This document shows positions 7,963 through 16,429 of a stretch of 64,000 nucleotides of DNA, in pieces; positions within the stretch are counted from its first letter, which is position 1, and every line of letters starts with the position of its first letter. The notes under the pieces were generated by a model, which worked only from the letters and a program-made list of their open reading frames with translations, was not told the DNA's origin and searched no databases. A program made the translations under genes and the position numbers. This stretch comes from Paenibacillus amylolyticus (GTDB lineage: Bacteria; Bacillota; Bacilli; Paenibacillales; Paenibacillaceae): positions 1-64,000 of the forward strand of contig NZ_RIAS01000004.1 of NCBI RefSeq assembly GCF_003719335.1, in the 5' to 3' direction.

Positions 7963-8958
7963 TCATAAAGATGTACCAACCCATCTATTCTCCTTGCCAA
8001 TCTTTTTCCCCTGGTTAGAGTCTACCATGTACACCCAACCAATCAGTCCACATAAAACAAAACCAAATGCGTGTAGAGCTCCGTAAATAGGAATAAAGTC
8101 GAGTATGGTTAAGGAGTACATATTTTTCAGTAACGGATAGAAGATGGAAATGACAACAACCGTGTAAAAGGCTAGGCTAGAAAGGCCTAAGAAGAAGGAT
8201 ACCTTCATATTAAAAGCATTTTTCCTCAAGTAAGCCAGGAGATAAGCAGTATAAACCACAATATTACATGCGAATAAAGCGACACCAACGTACTCGATCG
8301 GCTTGGAGAAAATCATACCAAAAGCAATCAATAGCGGTCCGATAATATCGATGGCAACGACCCAGGGATACCAGCTTTTTTTTGCCATAATCCGTCCCAG
8401 TGCACCAATGAAAATCGGAACGATCGCAGATGAGAAATGAAAGTGAACCGAGCTTAACGCGTGTGTCGCCACATTAGCATTGAAGAGCTCCACTTGATAT
8501 TGATATAACGTAAACCACATGCCCCCGATAAAAAAGTAAACAAGTCCCGCACCAATCGCTATTTCCGCTGCTTTTCCTTTAGCAATCACAATCGTGGTCA
8601 AGCCATAGACACCAAGCAGTAGTGTGAACAGTAGCCAGCCTAGGGAGAGCATGCCTGGTATTGCCGTGCCTTCGAATCCCCACATCTTATTGCTCATGAC
8701 GGAAAATAGGGTAAGAAGCGCTGCCGGATATTGAAACCATTGCATAAGAACATAAACCACTCGTTGCTGTGTATTCTTTGCATCATATCTCAAAAGCAAA
8801 ATGACAAGAGGTACGATGAGGAATGCCGCGAACAATAAAAACTTTTCAACAAGTTCGAAGTGAAAGTAATCCAAATAAAATATAAGAATCGTCATGATTC
8901 CACCGGGAATCACAGGTACGAAAATGGATTTCATCGGTTGCTTGAGAGAGCGATTCAT
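7963..8958 (-). CDS. Polytopic membrane protein, YndJ-like
   Basis: 331 residues with about nine or ten hydrophobic segments (e.g. SIFVPVIPGGIMTILIFYL, GLTTIVIAKG, AAEIAIGAGLVYFFIGGMWF, LGLSSLAFYTVVVISIFYPL). The loop VHFHFSSAIVPIFIGALGR and the late motif IPIYGALHAFGFVLCGLIGW recall the YndJ family of Bacillus, whose function is unknown; the conserved histidines could bind a metal or heme. B. subtilis YndJ is longer. ATG at 8958 has GAAAGG upstream. It is not in an operon. The family call is by memory of the motif pattern and is tentative. Confidence 0.5.
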   Translation of the reverse strand: MNRSLKQPMKSIFVPVIPGGIMTILIFYLDYFHFELVEKFLLFAAFLIVPLVILLLRYDAKNTQQRVVYVLMQWFQYPAALLTLFSVMSNKMWGFEGTAIPGMLSLGWLLFTLLLGVYGLTTIVIAKGKAAEIAIGAGLVYFFIGGMWFTLYQYQVELFNANVATHALSSVHFHFSSAIVPIFIGALGRIMAKKSWYPWVVAIDIIGPLLIAFGMIFSKPIEYVGVALFACNIVVYTAYLLAYLRKNAFNMKVSFFLGLSSLAFYTVVVISIFYPLLKNMYSLTILDFIPIYGALHAFGFVLCGLIGWVYMVDSNQGKKIGKENRWVGTSL

Positions 8959-9350
8959 GGCGGTTCCTTTCTAACTATATTTGTTGTATAAACGGCCTGC
9001 ATTCAGTTATGTAGCATCCTTTAGGATAGATAGGCAATGCTTATTTAAGTTTAACACATTTAATTTTCAAAATATGGCCTATTTGATCTACACTGGTATT
9101 TATTTAGTAGATGGAATTTCACTATGCCTAGCCTATAAAGCGAGCCCCTAGACAACATGGTGAAGCGCCCCCCCCCAAGTATTGGCAATTTTTTTGAGAA
9201 ACCCCTTATAACTGAAAAAGTAATTGGAAAAATGTTGTTCTTGGATTTCTTTCCCGATGTACTGCTGTGTATGAGATCGTGGTATCTTATATCCGTCAAA
9301 AGAATTAAACGGTTCAACGAAAAGGGGAGATTCCCGTCGAACAGCAATTT
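8959..9350. other. 392-bp divergent spacer
   Basis: This is the divergent region between the YndJ-like gene and the ArsR gene. It holds a run of nine C (9169-9177) and AT-rich sequence, and presumably both promoters. I see no ORF with a ribosome site, and no hairpin with a T tract. Confidence 0.5.
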
Positions 9351-9716
9351 TTGAATACAATCGCGACCGAATTTAAGAACAACCAGAAGGTACTGAATGC
9401 AATTGGAGACGAGACTCGGCAGGCGATCTTAATGGCTTTGATTCAAGGGCCGCAGAAAACGGGAATGCGTGTGGGTGAGATCAGATTACAAACACACCTC
9501 TCCCGGCCTGCTGTATCGCACCATCTGAAAATACTGAAAGAAGCGCAGATTATCAGCGTTCACAAAGAAGGAACTCGTAACTTTTATCGGCTGGACGCCG
9601 GAAGCAAGCTGAAGTCGTTGAAAAACTTGGCGAGTGAAATTGATAAGCTATTTGAACAATGTGAGGAGCCAGCCACGGAATCACGATCCCGAACCAATGA
9701 AAGGGACGATCTTTGA
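9351..9716 (+). CDS. ArsR-family winged-helix repressor
   Basis: 121 residues. Winged HTH at about 13-85: KVLNAIGDETRQAILMALI, then VGEIRLQTHLSRPAVSHHLKILKEA as the recognition helix, and ISVHKEGTRNFYRLD as the wing. The metal-site ELCVCDL motif of ArsR/SmtB is absent, so it is probably a non-metal member. The start is uncertain. The TTG at 9351 lies 21 nt after AGGGGAG, which is too far, and the open frame reaches back only to 9309 without an ATG, GTG or TTG. The gene overlaps the next by one base (TGATG), so it probably regulates the reductase and itself. Confidence 0.75.
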   Translation: MNTIATEFKNNQKVLNAIGDETRQAILMALIQGPQKTGMRVGEIRLQTHLSRPAVSHHLKILKEAQIISVHKEGTRNFYRLDAGSKLKSLKNLASEIDKLFEQCEEPATESRSRTNERDDL

Positions 9717-10579
9717 TGAAACGTACAATGCAAGCATCAAACGGAGTCGAGATTCCGCAACTCGGATTCGGCTTATATAAGATTAAGCAGGGGGAATCTT
9801 TCGAAAAAACGGTTGAAGAGGCGATTCGATACGGGTATCGCCATTTCGATACAGCGAAAATTTATGGGAATGAAGCAGCGCTAGGGCGAGTCGTACAAAA
9901 AAGTGACATTCCTCGAGAGGAGTTCTTTATTACCTCAAAAGTATGGACGACAGATCTCGGATATCATGCGACGAGAAAATCATTCGAGCAAACTTGCCAA
10001 AGACTGAACGTAACCTATCTTGATATGTATTTAATTCATTTTGCCGGTGCCCATTATGTAGACGCCTGGAAAGCGATGGAAGAGTTATACGATGAAGGCC
10101 GGATCAAAATCATAGGTGTAGCTAATTTCGAGATAGAACATCTGGAGCATCTGAAGAAACATGCCCGGATTTTGCCGATGGTGAATCAAATCGAAACACA
10201 CCCGGAGTTCCAGCAGCGCGAATTACATGATTATATGGTAAAAAATCAGATTCTGCACGAGGCATGGGGCCCACTAGGACAGGGGAGCAAAGAACTGCTG
10301 GAGCACCCCGAACTGCTTGCAATCGCTAGTCATCATAAGAAATCAGTGGCACAAGTCATTTTGCGCTGGCATATGGAGCGGGGCATTATTGCGATCCCGA
10401 AATCATCAAATCCTCTAAGAATACGAGAGAACAGTGATCTATTCGACTTTGAGTTGAATGCAGAGGAAATGGAACATATTCGCCGCTTGGATACGGGAAA
10501 AAGATACTCCGTAAGCCCGACAGGTCTTATGGTCCATCCGATTTACATCAAACTTATGAAGCTATTCAGTCGTCCATAA
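9716..10579 (+). CDS. Aldo/keto reductase
   Basis: 287 residues, NADPH-dependent carbonyl reductase fold (TIM barrel). The catalytic tetrad is visible as D45, Y50, K75 and H108 (FDTAKIYGNEAALG, ITSKVW, YLIHFA), with the cofactor segment IPKSSNPLRIRENSDLFDF near 225-245. ATG at 9716 overlaps the ArsR stop codon; AAAGGGA lies 9 nt upstream, and an in-frame TTG just before is not needed. Close to AKR5-type reductases such as YvgN/YtbE of Bacillus, which reduce methylglyoxal and other aldehydes. Paired with ArsR, it is probably an inducible detoxification enzyme. Confidence 0.85.
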   Translation: MKRTMQASNGVEIPQLGFGLYKIKQGESFEKTVEEAIRYGYRHFDTAKIYGNEAALGRVVQKSDIPREEFFITSKVWTTDLGYHATRKSFEQTCQRLNVTYLDMYLIHFAGAHYVDAWKAMEELYDEGRIKIIGVANFEIEHLEHLKKHARILPMVNQIETHPEFQQRELHDYMVKNQILHEAWGPLGQGSKELLEHPELLAIASHHKKSVAQVILRWHMERGIIAIPKSSNPLRIRENSDLFDFELNAEEMEHIRRLDTGKRYSVSPTGLMVHPIYIKLMKLFSRP

Positions 10580-10589
10580 TAACGTATAA

Positions 10590-10668
10590 CGAAAGGGCCA
10601 TCCGACAAAGGATGGCCCTAAACGTGCTGTTACAGACAACCAGAGGAATGTACCACTAACACAGATAA
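10590..10668 (+). repeat. Dispersed hairpin element, family A copy 1
   Basis: Perfect 10-bp stem AGGGCCATCC / GGATGGCCCT (10594-10619, loop GACAAA) followed by TAAACGTG, without a U tract. It resembles 11263-11340 and, in its hairpin part, 27327-27365 and 28952-28976. It lies just after the reductase stop codon. Confidence 0.65.
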
Positions 10669-10718
10669 TATCGGAGCCGTAAAGCTCTTGAAAAGAAAAA
10701 CACCCTAAGTTTGTATTT

Positions 10719-11117
10719 TTACCGATTTTTGAATCTAAAAATGGCGGAGACAACTCCATGTAACACTGCACCTAAGAAACAAAACAATAGTACAACTAGT
10801 TTGTTGTCTATCTCATTGTTGAGGAAAATAATAATAGAAGCAAATGAAATACATATTGCCAAGGCATAAGTAATAACTAAGCCTAAGTAGAATTGTACTC
10901 CTCTTGTTTGCATCTTTAATTTATCAAATACAACAGAACAAATGTATCCTAATACAAAATATAAAGGAAAGCTGTATAAGAAAAACAATAAGTAAGTGTC
11001 ACTAAATGATGAATAGGACGAATTAGGAAGTCTTTTCTCTAGCGGTACATAAGAGCAGATGGCCAAAAGTAAATTAAATAATAGAGCTGAAATTAGATTA
11101 ATAAGTGCTCTTTTCAT
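10719..11117 (-). CDS. Small four-helix membrane protein
   Basis: 132 residues with four hydrophobic segments: LINLISALLFNLLLAICSYV (5-24), YLLFFLYSFPLYFVLGYICSVV (about 42-63), FYLGLVITYALAICISFASIIIFL (about 76-99) and LVVLLFCFLGAVLHGVVSAIF (about 107-127). ATG at 11117 follows AGGAGGTATATACAA, a strong ribosome site. Base composition is more AT-rich than its neighbours, and intergenic repeat copies flank it on both sides, so it may have been acquired. No family is recognised. The positive-inside pattern (MKR at the start, RFKNR at the end) places both termini in the cytoplasm. Confidence 0.65.
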   Translation of the reverse strand: MKRALINLISALLFNLLLAICSYVPLEKRLPNSSYSSFSDTYLLFFLYSFPLYFVLGYICSVVFDKLKMQTRGVQFYLGLVITYALAICISFASIIIFLNNEIDNKLVVLLFCFLGAVLHGVVSAIFRFKNR

Positions 11118-11508
11118 TTGTATATACCTCCTGATAACAAAACAAACTTTTCTTGAGGGTCCTCAATTTGAAATATATTATGGAATGCCAGAGTATACGC
11201 AGGATGTGATATGGATATCGGTCAATTAAAGAATGATTTCCTAAGGTACGTCGTTGAGCAAGGCGAAAGGGCCTTTCGACAAAGGATGACCCTAAACTTG
11301 TTACTCCAGATAGCACGGAGAATCGTATCACAGAATACCTAATCAACATAGCCAAACTTTGGTTCAGGCCTAGTAATACAAATCAATTGTACTTGCCGCC
11401 AATCAGTGTTACGCTGAGAATCGACAACCTCAGGCTTATTCGAATTTACGTTTTGCAACAATCCCACAAAATAATCACACTATTTTAGATACCAAGAAAG
11501 GTAACACC
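11118..11508. other. 391-bp spacer with a repeat copy and a possible gene remnant
   Basis: Contains family A copy 2. Around 11165-11227 a frame reads FEIYYGMPEYTQDVIWISVN and then stops; the next frame reads MDIGQLKNDFLRYVVEQG from 11213 and runs into the repeat. These may be remnants of a coding sequence. The promoter of the ABC-F gene must lie here, but I see no convincing -35/-10 pair. Confidence 0.35.
11263..11340 (+). repeat. Dispersed element, family A copy 2 (degenerate stem)
   Basis: GCGAAAGGGCCTTTCGACAA and the following AGGATGACCCTAAACTTG align with copy 1 at 10590, and similarity continues into a CACAGA-containing tail. Mismatches weaken the stem. Confidence 0.55.
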
Positions 11509-13248
11509 ATGATCAAAGTCCAAAATCTATCCTTTTCTTTTCCACAAAAAGAACTCTACAAAGACATTTCATTTACCCTCGAAGAGGGCCAACACTGCGC
11601 TTTTATCGGCACAAGTGGTAGTGGCAAAAGTACGTTGATTGAAATCCTGATGGACCCGGAAAAGCATCTGTTCGAGGGAAAGCTGGAGATCGATCCTGAT
11701 TGCACCATCGGGTATATGAGTCAGTTCTCACAGGTAGACCCAACGACAGAAATGACCGTTTTTGAATATATCGGAGAAGAGTTTATCAAGCTTCAGGATG
11801 AAATCACAGCGATGTATGCGGAAATGGCCAACACATCGGATATGGATTCGTTGCTGGAAAAAGTCCAATTGGCTTTGGACGCACTGGAGGCCATGGGTGG
11901 AGATGATTATGAAAACATCATTCATAAACAGTTGAACCTGGCCAACCTCTTGAAGCTAAAGGATGCAAGCATATCGTCCTTAAGCGGCGGGGAATTCAAG
12001 CTTATTCAAGTGATGAAGGAAATGCTACACAGTCCGGATCTGATGATCATGGATGAGCCGGATGTATTTCTGGATTTCGAAAATCTCAATGCGCTTAAAA
12101 AATTGATTAATTCCCATAAAGGCATGCTACTGGTCGTTACGCATAACCGTTATCTGTTGAATCATTGTTTCAACAAAATCATCCATCTTGAAAACATGGA
12201 ACTCCAGGAATTCGATGGACGATATATCGAGTACAACTTCTCCTTGCTTCAGACGAAGATTGAACTGCAGGAAATCGCAGTTGCTGAAGCGGAAGAGATC
12301 GAAAGATACGACGGTGTTATCGAAAATCTCAGAGCAATCGCAACGATTAATTCGGAAGCTTCCAGAGGAAGAGCATTAAAAGCGAGAGTGAAATTTCAAG
12401 AACGCTTGGAAGCGCGTAGAATCAAAGCGCCGTTTGTGGATATTAAGCAGCCGAATATTCAGTTTGGTCTGGATCATCAAGTCGAAGACAGCATCGCTAT
12501 CAAGGTCAATAACTATAGTGTTTCCTTTGACGAGCTAGTTCTGCAAGATGTGAACTTCGAGATCAAATCGACAGATAAAGTGGCCATCATCGGCCCCAAT
12601 GGTACCGGAAAAACAACGTTGCTCCGGGATATTTTCAAAAATAATCAGCCATCTATTGAAATCAATGACGATATCAACGTGGCTTATCTATCACAGCTTC
12701 AAGGCGAAACGCTCAAAGATTCGAATACGATCCTCCACGAATTCATCGATGCCGGGTTCGAAACGTATGATGAGATCCGGGCCTATCTTGTGAACTACGG
12801 CTTTGAAGGCGAAATCCTGGATCAAAAGATCGAATCACTGTCCGGCGGCGAAAAAAACATGCTTCAACTGGCTAAAGCTGCCGGGGTGCAAGCTGACCTG
12901 TTGCTTCTTGACGAACCGACAAGCCATCTGGATATCTATTCGCAGATTGCACTGGAGAGAGCCATCGAAGAATATCAAGGCGCGATTCTTATGGTTTCGC
13001 ATGATTTCTATTCGGTCGTCAACGGTATGGATTATGTACTCATCATTGAGAATAAGACGATCAGAAAAATGAGTATGCGCAAGTTCAGACAGATGATTTA
13101 CGCCAGCCATTTCAATAAAGACTATTTGCAAAATGAACAAAATAAAAAGGCTGTTGAAATGCAGATTGAATTGGCTTTGAAAAATACCGATTTTGAACGT
13201 GCAAAAGGCTTGGTTGATGAGCTGGAAGGCATCATTAAGCAGCTATAA
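11509..13248 (+). CDS. ABC-F subfamily ATPase (ribosome-associated)
   Basis: 579 residues, two ABC domains and no membrane segment. The first Walker A is GTSGSGKST (34-42), with signature LSGGE and Walker B LMIMDEPD. The second Walker A is GPNGTGKTT (about 362-370), with LSGGE and LLLLDEPTSHLD. A charged linker (about 245-305; AVAEAEEIERYDGVIENLRA) joins the halves, and a short C-terminal extension ends in LVDELEGIIKQL. ABC-F proteins bind the ribosomal E site; some displace antibiotics from the peptidyl-transferase centre, others relieve stalling. In the first domain the usual DEPTNHLD is replaced by DEPDVFLDF. Starts at ATG 11509 with GAAAGG 8-13 nt upstream. Whether this one confers resistance cannot be told from sequence. 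Confidence 0.85.
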   Translation: MIKVQNLSFSFPQKELYKDISFTLEEGQHCAFIGTSGSGKSTLIEILMDPEKHLFEGKLEIDPDCTIGYMSQFSQVDPTTEMTVFEYIGEEFIKLQDEITAMYAEMANTSDMDSLLEKVQLALDALEAMGGDDYENIIHKQLNLANLLKLKDASISSLSGGEFKLIQVMKEMLHSPDLMIMDEPDVFLDFENLNALKKLINSHKGMLLVVTHNRYLLNHCFNKIIHLENMELQEFDGRYIEYNFSLLQTKIELQEIAVAEAEEIERYDGVIENLRAIATINSEASRGRALKARVKFQERLEARRIKAPFVDIKQPNIQFGLDHQVEDSIAIKVNNYSVSFDELVLQDVNFEIKSTDKVAIIGPNGTGKTTLLRDIFKNNQPSIEINDDINVAYLSQLQGETLKDSNTILHEFIDAGFETYDEIRAYLVNYGFEGEILDQKIESLSGGEKNMLQLAKAAGVQADLLLLDEPTSHLDIYSQIALERAIEEYQGAILMVSHDFYSVVNGMDYVLIIENKTIRKMSMRKFRQMIYASHFNKDYLQNEQNKKAVEMQIELALKNTDFERAKGLVDELEGIIKQL

Positions 13249-13275
13249 TCATCAAATAACGTCGCTCCATTCTAT

Positions 13276-13309
13276 AAATCCACTACCCGATGAGGTTGTG
13301 GATTTTTTG
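13276..13309 (+). terminator. Terminator after the ABC-F gene
   Basis: Stem AATCCAC / GTGGATT around TACCCGATGAGGTT, followed by a T tract. Confidence 0.6.
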
Positions 13310-13429
13310 CTTATTGAGGGCTTTTTGTTATTGCTAAAAGCTATGACCAGTCATGCTTTTTTCATATTACGGGTAATCATTTTGATCGTGCTATACTCAG
13401 GAAACTAAAAGTTAGAAGGAGATTTTTCT

Positions 13430-14515
13430 ATGATACCATTTCGTAACGATCATGTTGGAAGCTTCCTACGTCCTGCGAACTTGAGTCAGGCACGTGAACA
13501 ATATAAAGCTGGCACGATTACATATGGGGAACTAAGGGATGTCGAGGATCAAGAGATTATCCGATTGATTGAGAAACAAAAAGAAAATGGCGTACTCGCT
13601 ATTACGGATGGTGAATTCCGCAGAAGCTGGTGGCATTTTGATTTTCTGGGCGGCTTGGATGGCGTAGAGCTGTATGAGGAAATTGATGGACCTCAGTTCC
13701 ATAACATGCAGACTCGCAAGGGTGGAATTCGGGTTGTAGGCAAAGTCGATTTTTCTAAGCATCCCTTTGTGGAGCACTTTAAATTCGTGAAAAAACATGC
13801 AGGTGACGCTGTCGCAAAACAAACCATTCCAAGTCCGAATATGCTTCTTTATCGATTGGAAAACGGCGCCAACAGCTATACGGATCGGGAGCGATTCCTT
13901 CAGGATACGATTGCGGCCTATCAAAAGGCCATTCAAGCCTTCTATGATGCAGGATGTCGTTATCTGCAATTAGACGATACAGCTTGGGCAGACCTATTTT
14001 CAGAGGCTGGTCATGATAAACTGCGCGCTAAAGGTTTGGAACCGGCGGAAGAGTTGAAAACGATGCAGCGTATGATTAATGAAACCTTGGCTCATAAACC
14101 GGCAGATTTAGTTGTGACGATGCATATTTGTCGGGGGAACTATAAATCCAACTATTTCTCAACGGGTGGTTACGATTATGCTTCTGAAGTTATTTTTGGA
14201 GGCTTAAATGTAGATGGGTTATTTTTAGAATTTGACGATGAGCGCTCAGGTAGTTTCGAGCCATTAAAATATGTGAATCGAACAGATTTGAAAATCGTGC
14301 TTGGTTTAATCACATCGAAAAACGGCGAATTAGAAAATAAAGAACAGATCAAAGCCAGGATTGCAGAAGCGGCAACCTTTGTTCCTCTTGATCAGCTTTG
14401 TTTGAGCCCGCAATGCGGCTTTTCTTCCACCGAAGAAGGCAATATTTTAACAGAAGAACAACAATGGCGCAAACTTCGTTACGTTAAGGAAATTGCAGAG
14501 GAAGTATGGAGTTAA
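13430..14515 (+). CDS. MetE-like cobalamin-independent methyltransferase (YxjG/YxjH type)
   Basis: 361 residues, equal to the C-terminal catalytic half of MetE, like B. subtilis YxjG/YxjH. N-terminal FRNDHVGSFLRPANL is typical. Probable zinc ligands are His and Cys in MHICRGN (about 232-234), Glu in LFLEFDDERSG, and Cys in LSPQCGFSS (about 329). These proteins transfer a methyl group to homocysteine, but the methyl donor of this short subgroup is not settled. ATG at 13430 follows AGAAGGAG. No S-box leader fits in the 120-bp upstream gap. The next gene begins 15 bp after the stop codon, so the two are co-transcribed. Confidence 0.8.
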   Translation: MIPFRNDHVGSFLRPANLSQAREQYKAGTITYGELRDVEDQEIIRLIEKQKENGVLAITDGEFRRSWWHFDFLGGLDGVELYEEIDGPQFHNMQTRKGGIRVVGKVDFSKHPFVEHFKFVKKHAGDAVAKQTIPSPNMLLYRLENGANSYTDRERFLQDTIAAYQKAIQAFYDAGCRYLQLDDTAWADLFSEAGHDKLRAKGLEPAEELKTMQRMINETLAHKPADLVVTMHICRGNYKSNYFSTGGYDYASEVIFGGLNVDGLFLEFDDERSGSFEPLKYVNRTDLKIVLGLITSKNGELENKEQIKARIAEAATFVPLDQLCLSPQCGFSSTEEGNILTEEQQWRKLRYVKEIAEEVWS

Positions 14516-14529
14516 CGGAGGGATTTCAT

Positions 14530-16020
14530 ATGACTATTCAAGCAGATCAAGAGACAGTTACCGTTGAAGCCTTTATTAACGGTCAACATGTAAAATCCCT
14601 TTCGCAGTTAGCAAAAGAGAATCCGGCTAATCCAACTGAAATCGTAGGATATTTTCCTGTCACGACCAAAGAACAAGCGGTCATCGCTATTGAAGCCGCG
14701 TCAGGCGCTTTCAAAACATGGAAGCAGACCTCCATTGACGAACGCATAATTCGGATGCGCAAGGCAATAGAGAAAATTAGAGCGGCGGAGAATGATATTG
14801 TTCATTTGCTGTCCAGAGAGCATGGCAAACCGCTGTATGATGCACACGGTGAAATTTTTGTTTCGCTGATGTGGATGGAGTTTGCTTGTAATGAAGCTAC
14901 ATCCGTTCTGGCGGAAGAGATCCAGGAGCATGACCATGGTAAAACCATTATATCCAACGATCCAATTGGTGTTGTGGCAGCGATTAGTCCATGGAACTAC
15001 CCAATTGCTCTATCTACGATCAAGATCGCTCCTGCATTACTTGCGGGCAACACGATCGTGCTTAAACCGAGTCCATATGCACCACTGGCGGCGGCGAGGG
15101 TGGCAGAGATCATTGCGAGTGAGTTCCCGGCTGGTGTAATCAATGTTGTATACGGTGATGCAGATGTGGGCGTTGAACTGACGAGTCATCCTCTTGTGAC
15201 GAAAATCGCCTTTACAGGTGGAACTGCAACAGCGAAGCATATTATCAAAGCCGCTTCCGAAACAATTAAAGATATGACGCTGGAGCTTGGCGGGAATGAC
15301 GCGGCAATCTTCTTGGAAAGCTTTGATGTTCAAGACGAACGAGCCATGCGCCGGATTGTCATCTCTAACTTTTTGACAACAGGCCAAATCTGTATGATTG
15401 CCAAACGCGTATATGTACACCGTTCGATTTATAATGAATTTGTGGAAAAATATATAGAGGCGGCCAATCGCTGGATTCGAATTGGTGATCCTTTTGATCC
15501 AAACACGACCGTGGGGCCCGTTAATAACCTGAAGCAGAGAGAGTACGTGCATGGTTTGGTTGAAGATGCGCAGAAACGCGGGGCCAAGGCCATCCCTCTC
15601 GGCCAAATCCTCGATCAAAAGCGGTTTGAACAAGGCTACTACCTGCAACCTACACTTGTTTTGGATTGCGATGTTCATGATCCGATTGTCGTGGAGGAAC
15701 AGTTTGGTCCGACGGTTCCAGTTCTGCCATTTGACGATGAAGAGCAGGTCATTAAACTGCACAATGAGAGCATATATGGACTTACGAGTTCTGTGTGGGG
15801 AAAAGAAGAGGATGCCATCTCTTTGGCACGTCAACTCGAAGCTGGAACAACCATGATCAATACAGCTGCTGTGCAGGGGCTTGATGTTCGGTTCCCTTTT
15901 GGTGGCTTCAAGCAATCGGGTATTGGCCGTGAATACGGCGCAGAGGGTATTCTCACGTATACGGAAAGGCATGTGATCAACGTTCCGAAGATGCTGGATC
16001 TTCCATATATACCCGAATAG
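14530..16020 (+). CDS. NAD(P)-dependent aldehyde dehydrogenase
   Basis: 496 residues from ATG 14530, chosen because CGGAGGG lies 7 nt upstream; an ATG at 14506 would overlap the previous gene. It carries the oxyanion Asn in SPWNYP (N156), the general base Glu in LELGGND (E252), the nucleophile Cys in TTGQICMIAKR (C288), and the late FPFGGFKQSGIGREYG segment. It is closest in style to succinate-semialdehyde and related semialdehyde dehydrogenases, oxidising an aldehyde to its acid in the cytoplasm. The substrate is not evident from the sequence. It is co-transcribed with the MetE-like gene, which links it to methyl or aldehyde metabolism only by position. Confidence 0.85.
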   Translation: MTIQADQETVTVEAFINGQHVKSLSQLAKENPANPTEIVGYFPVTTKEQAVIAIEAASGAFKTWKQTSIDERIIRMRKAIEKIRAAENDIVHLLSREHGKPLYDAHGEIFVSLMWMEFACNEATSVLAEEIQEHDHGKTIISNDPIGVVAAISPWNYPIALSTIKIAPALLAGNTIVLKPSPYAPLAAARVAEIIASEFPAGVINVVYGDADVGVELTSHPLVTKIAFTGGTATAKHIIKAASETIKDMTLELGGNDAAIFLESFDVQDERAMRRIVISNFLTTGQICMIAKRVYVHRSIYNEFVEKYIEAANRWIRIGDPFDPNTTVGPVNNLKQREYVHGLVEDAQKRGAKAIPLGQILDQKRFEQGYYLQPTLVLDCDVHDPIVVEEQFGPTVPVLPFDDEEQVIKLHNESIYGLTSSVWGKEEDAISLARQLEAGTTMINTAAVQGLDVRFPFGGFKQSGIGREYGAEGILTYTERHVINVPKMLDLPYIPE

Positions 16021-16429
16021 ATTTTAATCGAATAGCACACCACTTTGACATCGTGCAGGGAATAAATATGATGTGAAATTAGAATTAAAAATTAAATTTA
16101 GGCTCTCCATGAATTGCGCTTTGTTTACTGATTGTCAAATCAGTAGACAGGGTGCTTTTTTGCTTTGATATAAGATTCGCAACCCATAATTTATAGCTTA
16201 AAATGCACCACATATCTAATGGACACAATTCAGTACGAATCATGTCCAAAGGGCAAATATACCTATGGTCAGAATTTGGTTAGACCCCTAATTTATAATG
16301 GTCAGGTATGCCATATATATTTGATGGGATTTTTCATCAATTTCCTGTTGTAAGGAGAAGAGCGGGTAAGGGGAGAGAAAAAGTTTCCGGGTTCCGCCCA
16401 AAATTTATGAAATGGAGGAGATTCTCGTA
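16021..16429. other. 409-bp spacer before the adhesin gene
   Basis: Contains the aldehyde dehydrogenase terminator (16116-16161) and AT-rich sequence with a TATAAT near 16293. No good -35 pairs with that -10. A GA-rich stretch lies before the adhesin ribosome site. No ORF with a ribosome site is seen. Confidence 0.45.
16116..16162 (+). terminator. Terminator, dispersed family B copy 1
   Basis: Stem GTTTACTGAT / ATCAGTAGAC followed by AGGGTGCTTTTTT. The core (TTTACTG ... CAGTAGACAGGG-GC-T6) recurs at 24863 and 29453. Confidence 0.7.

Noticed and set aside
9169..9177. C9 tract as a phase-variation switch
   Set aside because: It lies outside any supported ORF and far from a recognisable promoter core; a run of nine C alone is insufficient.
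13310..13430. S-box/SAM or other riboswitch before the MetE-like gene
   Set aside because: The 120-bp gap is too short, and no S-box core or terminator pair is visible.
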